Assembly (NCBI RefSeq): GCF_026342355.1
Contig: NZ_JAPEMV010000005.1
Location: forward strand, 1 to 64,000
Reading direction: 5' to 3'
DNA length: 64,000 nucleotides
DNA from: Streptomyces sp. NBC_00249
GTDB taxonomy: Bacteria > Actinomycetota > Actinomycetes > Streptomycetales > Streptomycetaceae
Numbering within the stretch: the first letter of the stretch is position 1; each line of letters opens with the position of its first letter. Shown in pieces: positions 28,606 through 37,356 of the stretch. The notes under the pieces were generated by a model. The model ran no database searches and was not told where the DNA came from. It was given only the letters and a program-made list of their open reading frames with translations. The translations under genes were made by a program, and so were the position numbers.

Positions 28606-29874
28606 GTGACGGACATCGTCGACGAACTGAAGTGGCGCGGGCTCTTCGCCCAGTCCACCGACGAAGAAGCGCTGCGCAAGGCGTTCGCGGACGGTCCCGT
28701 CACGTTCTATTGCGGCTTCGACCCGACGGCGGCCTCGCTGCACGTGGGGCACCTGGTGCAGGTGCTCACCGTGCGCCGGCTCCAGCAGGCCGGCCACCGG
28801 CCGCTGGCGCTGGTCGGCGGGGCCACCGGTCAGATCGGTGACCCGCGCCCGACCGCCGAGCGCACGCTGAACGACCCGGAGACCATCGCGAACTGGGTGA
28901 CCCGGCTGCGCACGCAGATCGAGCCGTTCCTGTCCTTCGAGGGCGAGAACGCGGCGCTGATGGTCAACAACCTGGACTGGACGGCGGGCATGTCCGCCAT
29001 CGAGTTCCTGCGGGACATCGGCAAGCACTTCCGCGTCAACAAGATGCTGACGAAGGACTCGGTCGCCAAGCGGCTGGAGTCGGACCAGGGCATCAGCTAC
29101 ACCGAGTTCAGCTACCAGCTGCTCCAGGGCATGGACTTCCTGGAGCTGTACCGGCGCTACGGCTGCGTGCTCCAGCAGGGCGGCTCCGACCAGTGGGGCA
29201 ACCTGACGGCCGGTCTCGACCTGATCCACCGGGTCGAGCCCGACGCGCACGTGCACGCGATGGCGACCCCGCTGATGGTCAAGGCGGACGGCACCAAGTT
29301 CGGCAAGTCCGAGAGCGGCGCCGTCTGGCTGGACCCGGAGATGACCTCCCCGTACGCGTTCTACCAGTTCTGGCTGAACGTGGACGACCGGGACGTCTCC
29401 ACCTACATGCGGATCCTGTCCTTCAAGTCCCGCGAGGAGCTCGAGGAGCTGGAGGCGCAGACCGCCGAGCGGCCGCAGGCGCGCGCCGCGCAGCGGGCGC
29501 TCGCGGAGGAGCTGACCACGCTGGTGCACGGCGCGGACCAGTGCGCCGCCGTGATCGCCGCGTCGAAGGCGCTGTTCGGTCAGGGCGAGCTGGCGGAGCT
29601 GGACGGGCCCACGCTGGCCGCGGCCCTGTCCGAGCTGCCGCACGCGCAGGTCTCCGAGCTGGGCCAGGTCGTGGACCTGTTCGCGGAGACGGGCCTGGTC
29701 GCGAGCAAGTCCGCCGGGCGCCGGACCGTGAAGGAGGGCGGTGCCTACGTGAACAACGTGAAGGTCACCGCTGAGGACGCGGTCCCCGCGAAGGAGGACC
29801 TGCTGCACGGGCGCTGGCTGGTGCTGCGGCGCGGCAAGAAGAACCTGGCCGCCGTCGAGGTGACCGGCGCCTGA
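28606..29874 (+). CDS. tyrS: Tyrosyl-tRNA synthetase
   Basis: A 422-residue class I aminoacyl-tRNA synthetase. The HIGH-type motif is HVGH (46-49) and the KMSKS-type motif is KFGKS (231-235). CGFDPTAASLHVGHL and DQWGN are typical of bacterial TyrRS, and the C-terminus has an S4 RNA-binding domain (about 355-420; KSAGRRTVKEGGAYVNNVKV). It charges tRNA-Tyr. The GTG start at 28606 follows GAGGAG. The gap after tldE is too short for a T-box, and none is seen. A perfect hairpin terminator follows. Confidence 0.98.
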   Translation: MTDIVDELKWRGLFAQSTDEEALRKAFADGPVTFYCGFDPTAASLHVGHLVQVLTVRRLQQAGHRPLALVGGATGQIGDPRPTAERTLNDPETIANWVTRLRTQIEPFLSFEGENAALMVNNLDWTAGMSAIEFLRDIGKHFRVNKMLTKDSVAKRLESDQGISYTEFSYQLLQGMDFLELYRRYGCVLQQGGSDQWGNLTAGLDLIHRVEPDAHVHAMATPLMVKADGTKFGKSESGAVWLDPEMTSPYAFYQFWLNVDDRDVSTYMRILSFKSREELEELEAQTAERPQARAAQRALAEELTTLVHGADQCAAVIAASKALFGQGELAELDGPTLAAALSELPHAQVSELGQVVDLFAETGLVASKSAGRRTVKEGGAYVNNVKVTAEDAVPAKEDLLHGRWLVLRRGKKNLAAVEVTGA

Positions 29875-29899
29875 GGCCCGGGCACAACGGAACGGCCGA

Positions 29900-29934
29900 G
29901 GGGCCGGCGCGGACGTGACGTCCGCGCCGGCCCC
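29900..29934. terminator. Terminator after tyrS
   Basis: A 16-bp perfect stem (GGGGCCGGCGCGGACG and its complement) with a three-base loop lies 25 bases past the tyrS stop, between convergent genes. Confidence 0.88.
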
Positions 29935-29959
29935 TTCGTCACGGCCCCGCCAGGCCCCG

Positions 29960-30238
29960 CTAGGTGGTGCGGCTCCTGCCGCCGCGGACGGCCATGTAGG
30001 CCATGTCGCCCAGTCCTACGATCAGGACGGCTCCGGCCAGTTGCAGCAGGTGCCGGATCCAGTCGATGCCCCGGGTGTCCTCGACCCCGATCCAGCGGGA
30101 GACGGCGTTGCCGAGGACGGCTCCGATAATGCCGAAGACGGTGGTCAGCCAGAGGGGCTGGTGCTGCTTGCCCGGCAGGATGGCGCGGGCTATGAGACCC
30201 AGCACGAAACCGACGATGATCGCCCACAACCATTGCAT
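29960..30238 (-). CDS. GlsB/YeaQ/YmgE-family membrane protein
   Basis: A 92-residue protein with three hydrophobic segments. Family residues are visible: WAIIVGFVLGLIARAILPG at the start, TTVFGIIGAVLGN in the middle and GAVLIVGL near the end. The family (sometimes called transglycosylase-associated) is stress-linked in several bacteria but has no enzymatic activity demonstrated. It starts with ATG at 30238 preceded by GGGAGG about 6-11 bases upstream. It is convergent with tyrS and divergent from the DUF3099 gene. Confidence 0.9.
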   Translation of the reverse strand: MQWLWAIIVGFVLGLIARAILPGKQHQPLWLTTVFGIIGAVLGNAVSRWIGVEDTRGIDWIRHLLQLAGAVLIVGLGDMAYMAVRGGRSRTT

Positions 30239-30417
30239 GTCGAGCCTCCCTGTGGCGCGTTGTGCGCATGTGGGCCCAGTTTCGACCCATCCGGCGTACC
30301 GCGCATTTCGGACACTGCCGTTCGGGGGACACCCCCTCTCCTCGCGGCGGGGAGGGCGGCGTACCGTGGGAGGGTCCGGGCCGGGGAGTGTCCGGCGGGT
30401 GGATCGGGTGGTGGAGC

Positions 30418-30750
30418 GTGCGGCGGACGAAGCGGAACGAGTCCGGGGTCTTCCGGATCACAGGGGCCCGGATGGGCCTCGCCGAGGACGTACGGGGACG
30501 GCAGCGTCGGTACGTGATCTCGATGACCGTGAGAACCCTGTCGGTCGTCGCGACGGTGGTCCTGTGGAACGTGGAGCGCCACGTGGCCATGGTGACGCTG
30601 GCCGCCGGTGTGCTGCTGCCGTACATCGCGGTGGTCATCGCGAACGCCGGGCGCGAGTCGACGCCCTCACTGCCCTCGCACTTCGTGCCCGCGCCCGTGC
30701 GCCCCGCACTAGACCCGGGAAAGCTCAATAAAAGCTCAGATCAATCATGA
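30418..30750 (+). CDS. DUF3099-family membrane protein
   Basis: About 110 residues. The core reads FRITGARMGLAEDVRGRQRRYVIS, then two transmembrane helices (about 40-85, around TLSVVATVVLWNVERHVAMVTL and LLPYIAVVIANAGRE) and a polar tail. This matches DUF3099, an actinobacterial membrane family of unknown role. The start is uncertain: GTG 30418 opens the conserved part, and GTG 30388 and an ATG inside (MGLAEDV) are alternatives. Upstream sequence in the same frame is Gly/Arg/Trp-rich and not family-like. Confidence 0.8.
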   Translation: MRRTKRNESGVFRITGARMGLAEDVRGRQRRYVISMTVRTLSVVATVVLWNVERHVAMVTLAAGVLLPYIAVVIANAGRESTPSLPSHFVPAPVRPALDPGKLNKSSDQS

Positions 30751-30826
30751 AGTTCCGGTGCACCCCACCGGGTCCTGCGTGACATACTGCCTACGCGCTC
30801 CGCATCCCCCGTCGGAGCGACGGACC

Positions 30827-30862
30827 GACGCCGGGCAGCTCCCCCCGTGGCTGCCCGGCGTC
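30827..30862. terminator. Hairpin terminator after the DUF3099 gene
   Basis: GACGCCGGGCAG (30827-30838) pairs perfectly with 30851-30862 around a 12-base loop. It lies ahead of the next gene's promoter. Confidence 0.8.
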
Positions 30863-30887
30863 GCCCTTCCGGTCGTGGGGGTGTTTG

Positions 30888-30893
30888 TAGGGT
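30888..30893 (+). promoter_or_regulatory. -10 hexamer TAGGGT, leaderless transcript
   Basis: TAGGGT is followed by seven bases and then the GTG start at 30901. There is no ribosome-binding site, so the mRNA is probably leaderless. Confidence 0.5.
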
Positions 30894-30900
30894 TGAGGCT

Positions 30901-31182
30901 GTGAACTCCCCTGATACGAACTCCCCGGACGCGACCTCTCCCGACGCGGCCGGCACTGGCGCCGCCACCACCTGTTCGGCCAAGGGCTGCCGTGACGCGG
31001 CGGTCTGGGTCCTGGCGTGGAACAACCCGACGCTGCACACCCCGGAGCGCCGCAAGACCTGGCTGGCCTGCGAGGAGCACCGGGAGCACCTCTCGCAGTT
31101 CCTGGGGGTCCGCGGGTTCCTCAAGGACGTGGTGAAGCTGGAGGACTGGGTCCAGCCGGAGGGCTCGGAACGCCCTCGATGA
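30901..31182 (+). CDS. Small conserved actinobacterial protein with Cys/His residues
   Basis: A 93-residue protein. A variable Ser/Pro/Asp N-terminus precedes a conserved core: CSAKGCRDAAVWVLAWNNPTLH (about 32-53), then KTWLACEEHREHLSQFLGVRGFLKDV and EDWVQPEG. The spacing of Cys and His (C32, C37, C64, H67 or H70) could bind a zinc ion. Relatives are sometimes labelled acetone carboxylase in annotations, but this short protein cannot be that enzyme. The GTG start fits a leaderless promoter. A terminator follows, convergent with moaA. Confidence 0.8.
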   Translation: MNSPDTNSPDATSPDAAGTGAATTCSAKGCRDAAVWVLAWNNPTLHTPERRKTWLACEEHREHLSQFLGVRGFLKDVVKLEDWVQPEGSERPR

Positions 31183-31199
31183 CCGCTTGAGAAACGCTC

Positions 31200-31223
31200 G
31201 AGCCCCGGCGGAGGCCGGGGCTC
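31200..31223. terminator. Bidirectional terminator before moaA
   Basis: GAGCCCCGGC (31200-31209) and its complement (31214-31223) form a 10-bp stem with a four-base loop between convergent genes. Confidence 0.8.
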
Positions 31224-31257
31224 GGGGGCGGGCGAAGCGGTGCGGCGGTGCGCGCCC

Positions 31258-32247
31258 TCAGCCGCCGATCGCCGACATGGGGCGGTCGGGCTGGAGGAAG
31301 GACGGGTCGTCGAGGCCGGAGCCGGCCTTCTTGCCCCACATCGCCACCTGCCACAGGCGGGCGATCTCCTCGTCCGGGGCGCCGGAGCGCAGCGCCGCCC
31401 GCAGGTCCGACTCCTCGGTGGCGAAGAGGCACGTACGGATCTGGCCGTCGGCCGTGAGCCTCGTACGGTCGCAGGCGCCGCAGAAGGGGCGGGTGACCGA
31501 GGCGATGACGCCGACGGTGGCGGGGCCGCCGTCGACCACCCAGCGCTCGGCGGGGGCGGAGCCGCGCTCGTCGGCGCCTTCCTCGGTGAGGGTGAAGCGG
31601 GTGCGCAGGGACTCCAGGATGTCACCGGCGGTGATCATGCCGTCGCGCTTCCAGCCGTGCTGGGCGTCGAGGGGCATCTGCTCGATGAAGCGGAGCTCGT
31701 ACTCGTTCTCCACGGCCCAGGCGAGCAGGTCGGGAGCCTCGTCGTCGTTCAGGCCGGGCATCAGGACGGCGTTGACCTTGACGGGGGTCAGGCCGGCGTC
31801 GCGGGCGGCGGCCATGCCGTCGATGACGTCGTGGTGGCGGTCGCGGCGGGTGAGGGTCTTGAAGACCTCGGGGCGCAGCGTGTCGAGAGAAACGTTCACC
31901 CTGTCCAGGCCGGCGGCCTTGAGCGCCTGTGCGGTGCGCTTGAGGCCGATGCCGTTGGTGGTCAGGGACATCTTGGGGCGGGGTTCCAGGGCCGCGCAGC
32001 GCTCGACGATGCCGACGAGGCCGGGGCGCAGCAGGGGCTCGCCGCCGGTGAAGCGGACCTCGGTGATGCCGAGCTTGGTGACGGCGATGTCGATCAGGCG
32101 GACGATCTCGTCGTCGGTGAGCAGATCGGACTTGCCGAGCCACTGCAGGCCCTCCTCGGGCATGCAGTACGTACAGCGCAGATTGCACCGGTCGGTGAGC
32201 GAGACGCGCAGGTCAGTGGCCACGCGGCCGTAGGTGTCGAGAAGCAC
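31258..32247 (-). CDS. moaA: GTP 3',8-cyclase MoaA
   Basis: A 329-residue radical-SAM enzyme, the first step of molybdenum cofactor synthesis. The N-terminal 4Fe-4S motif C-x3-C-x2-C is present (C21, C25, C28 in DRCNLRCTYC). The C-terminal cluster site is CGACDRTRLTADG followed by TCLF, and the protein ends in the conserved GG. TGGEPLLRP is the GGEP SAM-binding motif. It needs MoaC as partner, which is not in this window. The GTG start at 32247 follows GGGAGGGGG. Confidence 0.97.
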   Translation of the reverse strand: MLLDTYGRVATDLRVSLTDRCNLRCTYCMPEEGLQWLGKSDLLTDDEIVRLIDIAVTKLGITEVRFTGGEPLLRPGLVGIVERCAALEPRPKMSLTTNGIGLKRTAQALKAAGLDRVNVSLDTLRPEVFKTLTRRDRHHDVIDGMAAARDAGLTPVKVNAVLMPGLNDDEAPDLLAWAVENEYELRFIEQMPLDAQHGWKRDGMITAGDILESLRTRFTLTEEGADERGSAPAERWVVDGGPATVGVIASVTRPFCGACDRTRLTADGQIRTCLFATEESDLRAALRSGAPDEEIARLWQVAMWGKKAGSGLDDPSFLQPDRPMSAIGG

Positions 32248-32370
32248 TGTGGGCCCCCTCCCCTGTCCGGTTCTGTAGAGGTCGACGCTGTCGCGGATAC
32301 GCGGAAGCGCTGTATTCGAGCCTACGCGACGGCTGTGACATGTAGGGGTGCCCGAATGAACGAGACGCGG

Positions 32371-32406
32371 CGTGGCCGCGTCGTAGAGAAGTACGACGCG
32401 GCCACG
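32371..32406 (-). terminator. Terminator after the symporter gene
   Basis: CGTGGCCGCGTCGTA (32371-32385) pairs perfectly with 32392-32406 around a six-base loop. It lies just past the symporter stop codon, which is read leftward. Confidence 0.88.
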
Positions 32407-32424
32407 GCGGGTGTTCGGCGGATT

Positions 32425-34050
32425 TCAGTGCGCTCCTGTTCCCGTGAGGGAGCGCACCTCCAGCTCGGCGAACTTCTGGGGGTCGGCCTTCTCCTTGGAC
32501 AGGACGGTTCCCAGCCATCCGAGGAGGAAGCCCAGGGGGATGGAGATGATCCCCGGGTTCTCCAGCGGGAACCAGTAGAAGTCGGCGTCCTTGAACATCG
32601 AGGTGGGCTTGCCGGAGACCACCGGCGAGAAGAGCACCAGGCCGACCGCCGAGATCAGGCCTCCGTAGATCGACCACAGCGCGCCCTGGGTGCTGAAGCG
32701 CTTCCAGAAGAGGCTGTAGAGGATCGTCGGGAGGTTGGCGGAGGCCGCCACGGCGAAGGCGAGGGCGACCAGGCCGGCGACGTTCAGGTCGCGGGCGAGG
32801 GCGCCGAGGCCGATGGCGACGGCGCCGATGACCACGGTGGACCAGCGGGCGGCGCGCACCTCCTCCTTCTCGGTGGCGTTGCCCTTGCGGATGACGTTCA
32901 CGTAGAGGTCGTGCGCGAAGGACGAGGAGGAGGCGAGGGTCAGGCCCGCCACCACGGCGAGGATGGTCGCGAAGGCCACGGCGGAGATGACGGCGAGCAG
33001 GATCGCGCCGCCGGTGGAGCCGGAGCCGCCGCCGATCTCCTGGGCGAGCAGCGGGGCCGCGGTGTTGCCGGCCTTGTTGGAGGCGAGGATGTCGGCCCGC
33101 TTGAGCAGGGCGGCGGCGCCGAAGCCGAGGGCGATGGTCATCAGGTAGAAGGCGCCGATGATGCCGATGGCCCAGTTCACGGACTTGCGGGCGGCCTTGG
33201 CGGTGGGGACGGTGTAGAAGCGGATCAGGATGTGCGGCAGGCCGGCGGTGCCGAGGACCAGGGCGAGGCCCAGGGAGATGAAGTCCAGCTTCGACAGCGA
33301 GTCCTTGCCGTACTTGAGTCCGGGCTCCAGGAACTTGGCGTTCTGGCCGCTGTTCTCGGCGGCCTGGCCCAGCAGGGCGGAGATGTTGAAGTTGAACTTC
33401 AGCAGCACCAGGAAGGTGATCAGCAGGGCGCCCGCGATGAGCAGCACCGCCTTGACCATCTGGACCCAGGTGGTGCCCTTCATGCCGCCGATCGTCACGT
33501 AGACGATCATCAGGAGGCCGACGAGGGCGACGACGGCGACCTTCCCGCCGTCGCTGGTGATGCCCAGGAGCAGCGAGACGAGCACGCCGGCGCCGGCCAT
33601 CTGGGCGAGCAGGTAGAAGATCGAGACCACGATGGTGGAGGTGCCGGCGGCGGTGCGGACGGGCCGCTGGCGCATCCGGTACGCGAGGACGTCGCCCATC
33701 GTGTAGCGGCCGGAGTTGCGCAGCGGCTCGGCGACGAGCAGCAGGGCCACCAGCCAGGCGACGAGGAAGCCGATGGAGTAGAGGAAGCCGTCGTAGCCGA
33801 AGAGGGCGATGGCTCCGGCGATGCCGAGGAAGGACGCGGCGGACATGTAGTCGCCGGAGATGGCCAGGCCGTTCTGGAAGCCGGTGAACTGGCGGCCGCC
33901 GGCGTAGAAGTCGGCGGCGTCCTTGGTCTGGCGGCCGGCCCAGATCGTGATGATCAGGGTGGCGACGACGAACAGGCCGAACAGGGTGATGATCAGCGGG
34001 CGGTGCTCACTGGCTCCGGCGGCGACCGTCAGGTGCGGGATCGCGCTCAC
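32425..34050 (-). CDS. Sodium/solute symporter, acetate (ActP/MctC)-type
   Basis: A 541-residue SSS-family permease with about 13 transmembrane helices. Signature segments: FYAGGRQFTGFQNGLAISGDYMSAASFLG (about 47-76) and the sodium-symporter region GTAGLPHILIRFYTVPTAKAARKS. These match ActP/MctC carriers of acetate, pyruvate and propionate. It overlaps the DUF485 gene by four bases (GTGA), and DUF485 (YjcH-type) proteins are the standard partners of ActP carriers. The GTG start at 34050 is fixed by this overlap; the longer frame is a shadow. Uptake of monocarboxylates is the likely job. Confidence 0.94.
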   Translation of the reverse strand: MSAIPHLTVAAGASEHRPLIITLFGLFVVATLIITIWAGRQTKDAADFYAGGRQFTGFQNGLAISGDYMSAASFLGIAGAIALFGYDGFLYSIGFLVAWLVALLLVAEPLRNSGRYTMGDVLAYRMRQRPVRTAAGTSTIVVSIFYLLAQMAGAGVLVSLLLGITSDGGKVAVVALVGLLMIVYVTIGGMKGTTWVQMVKAVLLIAGALLITFLVLLKFNFNISALLGQAAENSGQNAKFLEPGLKYGKDSLSKLDFISLGLALVLGTAGLPHILIRFYTVPTAKAARKSVNWAIGIIGAFYLMTIALGFGAAALLKRADILASNKAGNTAAPLLAQEIGGGSGSTGGAILLAVISAVAFATILAVVAGLTLASSSSFAHDLYVNVIRKGNATEKEEVRAARWSTVVIGAVAIGLGALARDLNVAGLVALAFAVAASANLPTILYSLFWKRFSTQGALWSIYGGLISAVGLVLFSPVVSGKPTSMFKDADFYWFPLENPGIISIPLGFLLGWLGTVLSKEKADPQKFAELEVRSLTGTGAH

Positions 34051-34412
34051 TCTCCGGCCTCCATCCGCTGCTTGATGGCCTTGGCCTTGGGGTCGAGCTT
34101 GGCGGCGGCGTGCCGCGAGTACAGCCAGGCGATCAGGAAGGTCGTCGCGAACTGGGCGAGTCCGAGGACGAGGGCGACGTTGATGTTGCCGAAGAGCTTG
34201 GTCCCCATGAAGTCGCCCGCATAGCTGGACAGCAGGACGTAGAGCAGGTACCAGGCGATGAAGGCCACGGTGAGCGGGAAGGCGAAGGAGCGGTAGGAGC
34301 TGCGCAGTTCGGCGAACTCGGGGCTCTGCTGGACGCGCGCGAACTCCTCGGCGGTGGGGCTCGCCGGGGCCGGTCCCGCGCCGCTGGTCGGCGGCGCTGC
34401 TTCGGTGGTCAC
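34047..34412 (-). CDS. DUF485 membrane protein (symporter partner, YjcH-like)
   Basis: About 121 residues. A Pro/Ala-rich N-terminus leads to QQSPEFAELRSSYRSFAFPLTVAFIAWYLLYVLLSSYAG (start of the DUF485 domain, about 30-68) and a second helix around NINVALVLGLAQFATTFLIAWLY. Two transmembrane helices and a basic C-terminus are typical. The GTG at 34412 has a perfect AAGGAG eight bases upstream. An alternative TTG at 34457 also follows GGAGG and would add 15 residues. It is translationally coupled to the symporter gene. Confidence 0.88.
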   Translation of the reverse strand: MTTEAAPPTSGAGPAPASPTAEEFARVQQSPEFAELRSSYRSFAFPLTVAFIAWYLLYVLLSSYAGDFMGTKLFGNINVALVLGLAQFATTFLIAWLYSRHAAAKLDPKAKAIKQRMEAGE

Positions 34413-34668
34413 GGGGGGTTCTCCTTGTGACGCGGGTGCGGTGGGGACGACGGACAAAACAACCTCCGTGTGGGGGGACGGTGGTGCTGATCCCCCCTGT
34501 CAACGGCACGGCCGGCGTGTCGGGACGGTTCAACACCCGCTGGTTCTTCCGAAACTGATTCCTCGAACTGATGGCGCAAAGGGGAACGGCGGCACTAGGT
34601 TCGCGTGTCATGAACCCGTCCGGCGCGACCGCGCGCGGACGGCTTTTTCAGGATGATGTGGAGAACCC

Positions 34669-36213
34669 ATGGCTCATCTGGGACACGGCCGCCGGCGAGC
34701 TCTCGCCGTTCCGGTCGGCCTGGCGCTCACCGCCTCGCTCGCCTTCCTTCCCTCGGTGGCGGCCTCGGCCGCTCCGCTGGGCAACACGGCGGAGTCGGCG
34801 ACGGCATCGAAGGCCGCGACCACCGGCCCGAAGCTGTCGTACGTGGCGAACCTGACGGCGTACGGGACGGCCAAGCAGGCGAAGAAGGCCATCGAGCAGG
34901 CCGGCGGCACGGTGGTGAAGGCGTACGACGAGATCGGCGTCGTCGTCGCGCACTCCCAGAACCCGGACTTCGCCAAGCAGCTGCGGACCCAGCGCAACCT
35001 CTTCGTGTCGGTCGGCGCCACCCGCACGGCCCCCCTCAGCACGGTGCAGACCACCGAGGAGGGCACGACCCAGAAGCTGAGCGCCGAGGACGCGGCGAAG
35101 GCGGCCGCGCAGGCCGAGCCCGGGCAGGAGCCCCTGGAGTCCAACCAGTGGGACCTGCGGGCGATCAAGGCCGACCAGGCGCACAAGATCAACGATGGCA
35201 GCCCGGACGTCACGGTGGGCGTCATCGACACGGGTGTCGACGACACGCACCCCGATCTGGCCGCCAACTTCTCCAAGGGCCAGTCCGCCAACTGCGTCGG
35301 CGGTGTCGCGGACACCACCGAGGGCGCCTGGCGCCCGTACGCGGACGGCAGTGACCACGGCACGCACGTGGCGGGCACCATAGCGGCCGCCCGCAACGGC
35401 ATCGGCGTCAGCGGCGTGGCGCCCGGCGTCAAGGTCGCCGCGATCAAGGTGAGCGAGCCCACGAGCAGCCTCTTCTACACCGAGGCGGTCGTCTGCGGCT
35501 TCATGTTCGCCGCAGAGAAGGGGATCGAGGTGACCAACAACAGCTACTACGTCGACCCGTGGAACTACACCTGCAAGAACGACGACGACCAGAAGGCGCT
35601 GGTGGAGGCCCTCTCCCGGGCCACCAAGTACGCCGAGCGCAAGGGCGTCCTCAACGTGGCCTCGGCCGGCAACTCCAACCACGACCTGGCGGCCGCCTCG
35701 ATCGAGGACGCCACCAGCCCGAACGACACCGTCCCGGTGCCGCGCACCTTCGACCCGAAGGTCTGCCTGGACCTGCCCACCCAGCTGCCGGGTGTGGTCA
35801 CGGTGAGCGCGACCGGTGACAAGGGCTTCAAGTCGTACTACTCCAGCTACGGCCTGGGCGTCGTGGACGTCGCGGCCCCCGGCGGCGACAAGTGGCAGGT
35901 CCCGGCCACCCCGGACGCCAACGGCCGCGTGCTGTCGACCGTCCCGGGCGGCGGCTACGGCTACAAGCAGGGCACCTCGATGGCCGGCCCGCACGTCGCG
36001 GGCGTCGCGGCGCTGCTCAAGAGCGCGCACCCGTGGGCCGCGCCCTCGCAGATCCAGGCCATGCTCAAGGCGCAGGCGACGAAGACCGCGTGCCCGGAGA
36101 AGATCTACGACGGCACCGGCAACCTGATCGACGCCACCACCTGCCAGACCAAGTGGGGCCAGACGGGCTACTACGGCGCGGGCGTCGTCGACGCCCTCAA
36201 GGCCGTCAAGTAA
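34669..36213 (+). CDS. Secreted S8-family serine protease (subtilisin-like)
   Basis: A 514-residue exported protease. A signal peptide (about 1-36, ending SVAASAA) is followed by a propeptide (to about 160) and the catalytic domain. The catalytic triad is D187 (VGVIDTGVDDTHPD), H230 (DHGTHVAGT) and S437 (GTSMAGPHVAG), with the oxyanion Asn in ASAGNSNHD. Cysteines in the catalytic domain may form disulfides. Subtilisins of this kind process or degrade extracellular proteins; some Streptomyces members act in morphological development. Start ATG 34669 opens the signal peptide. Confidence 0.95.
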   Translation: MAHLGHGRRRALAVPVGLALTASLAFLPSVAASAAPLGNTAESATASKAATTGPKLSYVANLTAYGTAKQAKKAIEQAGGTVVKAYDEIGVVVAHSQNPDFAKQLRTQRNLFVSVGATRTAPLSTVQTTEEGTTQKLSAEDAAKAAAQAEPGQEPLESNQWDLRAIKADQAHKINDGSPDVTVGVIDTGVDDTHPDLAANFSKGQSANCVGGVADTTEGAWRPYADGSDHGTHVAGTIAAARNGIGVSGVAPGVKVAAIKVSEPTSSLFYTEAVVCGFMFAAEKGIEVTNNSYYVDPWNYTCKNDDDQKALVEALSRATKYAERKGVLNVASAGNSNHDLAAASIEDATSPNDTVPVPRTFDPKVCLDLPTQLPGVVTVSATGDKGFKSYYSSYGLGVVDVAAPGGDKWQVPATPDANGRVLSTVPGGGYGYKQGTSMAGPHVAGVAALLKSAHPWAAPSQIQAMLKAQATKTACPEKIYDGTGNLIDATTCQTKWGQTGYYGAGVVDALKAVK

Positions 36214-36227
36214 CACGGCGTACGAGG

Positions 36228-36266
36228 GGAGGGGCCGGCCGGGACGTCGTCCCGGCCGGCCCCTCC
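36228..36266. terminator. Bidirectional terminator, protease / dehydrogenase genes
   Basis: An 18-19 bp perfect GC stem (36228-36246 with 36248-36266) with an effectively minimal loop lies between the convergent genes. Confidence 0.88.
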
Positions 36267-36283
36267 TTCGCGCTCCCGCCCGG

Positions 36284-37327
36284 TCAGGGCTTGATCATGA
36301 CCTTGAGGGCGCTGCGGTCGTCCATCGCCCGGTAGCCGTCCGGGACCTCGTCGAGGGACACGGCGCGGTCGAAGACGGGCGCCGGGTCGATCGCGCCGCT
36401 CAGCACGTCCGCCAGCAGCTCCGGGATGTAGGCGCGGACCGGGGCGACGCCGCCGCGCAGGGAGATGTTGCGGTCGAACATCACGCCGAGGTCGAGGCCG
36501 GTGCCGCTGCCGTGCGGGACGCCGACGTAGCCGACGGCGCCGCCGTCGCGGGTGATGTTCACGGCCGTGCGCATGGACGTCTCGGTGCCGACGGCCTCGA
36601 TGACCGCGTGGGCGCCCTGGCCGCCGGTGAGCTCGCGGACGGCGGCCTCGGCGGCCTCGCCGCGCTCGGCGACGACGTCGGTGGCCCCGAAGAGCCTGGC
36701 GATGTCGGTGCGGACGGTGTGGCGGCCCAGGGCGATGATCCGCTCGGCGCCCAGGCGCTTGGCGGCGAGCACCCCGCACAGGCCGACCGCGCCGTCGCCG
36801 ACGACGGCCACGGTGGAGCCCTTGCGGACGCCCGCGCCCAGGGCGGCGTGGTGGCCGGTGCCCATGACGTCGGAGAGGGCCAGCAGCGAGGTCAGCAGGT
36901 GGTCGTCGGAGACGGCGTCGGCGGGCAGCTTCACGAGGGTGCCGTCGGCGTGCGGGACGCGGACGGCCTCGCCCTGGCCGCCGTCGTGGCCCACGGAGCC
37001 CCAGAAGCCGCCGTGCACGCAGGAGGTGTACAGGCCCTCGGAGCAGTAGTCGCAGGTGCCGTCGGACCACATGAAGGGGGCGACGACGAGGTCACCGGCG
37101 CGCAGGCCCGAGACGGCGGAGCCGGTCTCCTCGACGATGCCGAGGAACTCGTGGCCGATCCGCTGGCCGGGCTGGCGCTCGGCCTCGCCGCGGTAGGCCC
37201 ACAGGTCGCTGCCGCAGATGCAGGCACGCAGGACGCGGACGACGGCGTCCTCGGGGCGCTGGATCGCAGCGTCGGGCACCTCCTCCACGCGGATGTCGTG
37301 CGGGGCGTGGATGACGGTGGCGCGCAT
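36284..37327 (-). CDS. Zinc-dependent alcohol dehydrogenase family protein
   Basis: A 347-residue MDR-superfamily enzyme. Zinc ligands: C38 (CICGSD) and GHE (around 58-60) for the catalytic zinc. The structural-zinc region CDYCSEGLYTSCVHGGFWG has fewer cysteines than the classic four-Cys lobe. The NAD(P) fold is VAVVGDGAVGLCG (about 172-184). It oxidises an alcohol or reduces an aldehyde of unknown identity. It sits just downstream of the lysoplasmalogenase-like gene and in the same orientation; possible role in handling fatty aldehydes from that pathway is only inference. Confidence 0.9.
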   Translation of the reverse strand: MRATVIHAPHDIRVEEVPDAAIQRPEDAVVRVLRACICGSDLWAYRGEAERQPGQRIGHEFLGIVEETGSAVSGLRAGDLVVAPFMWSDGTCDYCSEGLYTSCVHGGFWGSVGHDGGQGEAVRVPHADGTLVKLPADAVSDDHLLTSLLALSDVMGTGHHAALGAGVRKGSTVAVVGDGAVGLCGVLAAKRLGAERIIALGRHTVRTDIARLFGATDVVAERGEAAEAAVRELTGGQGAHAVIEAVGTETSMRTAVNITRDGGAVGYVGVPHGSGTGLDLGVMFDRNISLRGGVAPVRAYIPELLADVLSGAIDPAPVFDRAVSLDEVPDGYRAMDDRSALKVMIKP

Positions 37328-37356
37328 GGTGGTGCAGTCCTCCGGTCGGGGGTTGT

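Noticed and set aside
31240..34224. 994-codon frame antisense to moaA and the symporter
   Set aside because: Composition is Gly/Glu/Asp-rich shadow; both opposite genes have full family motifs.
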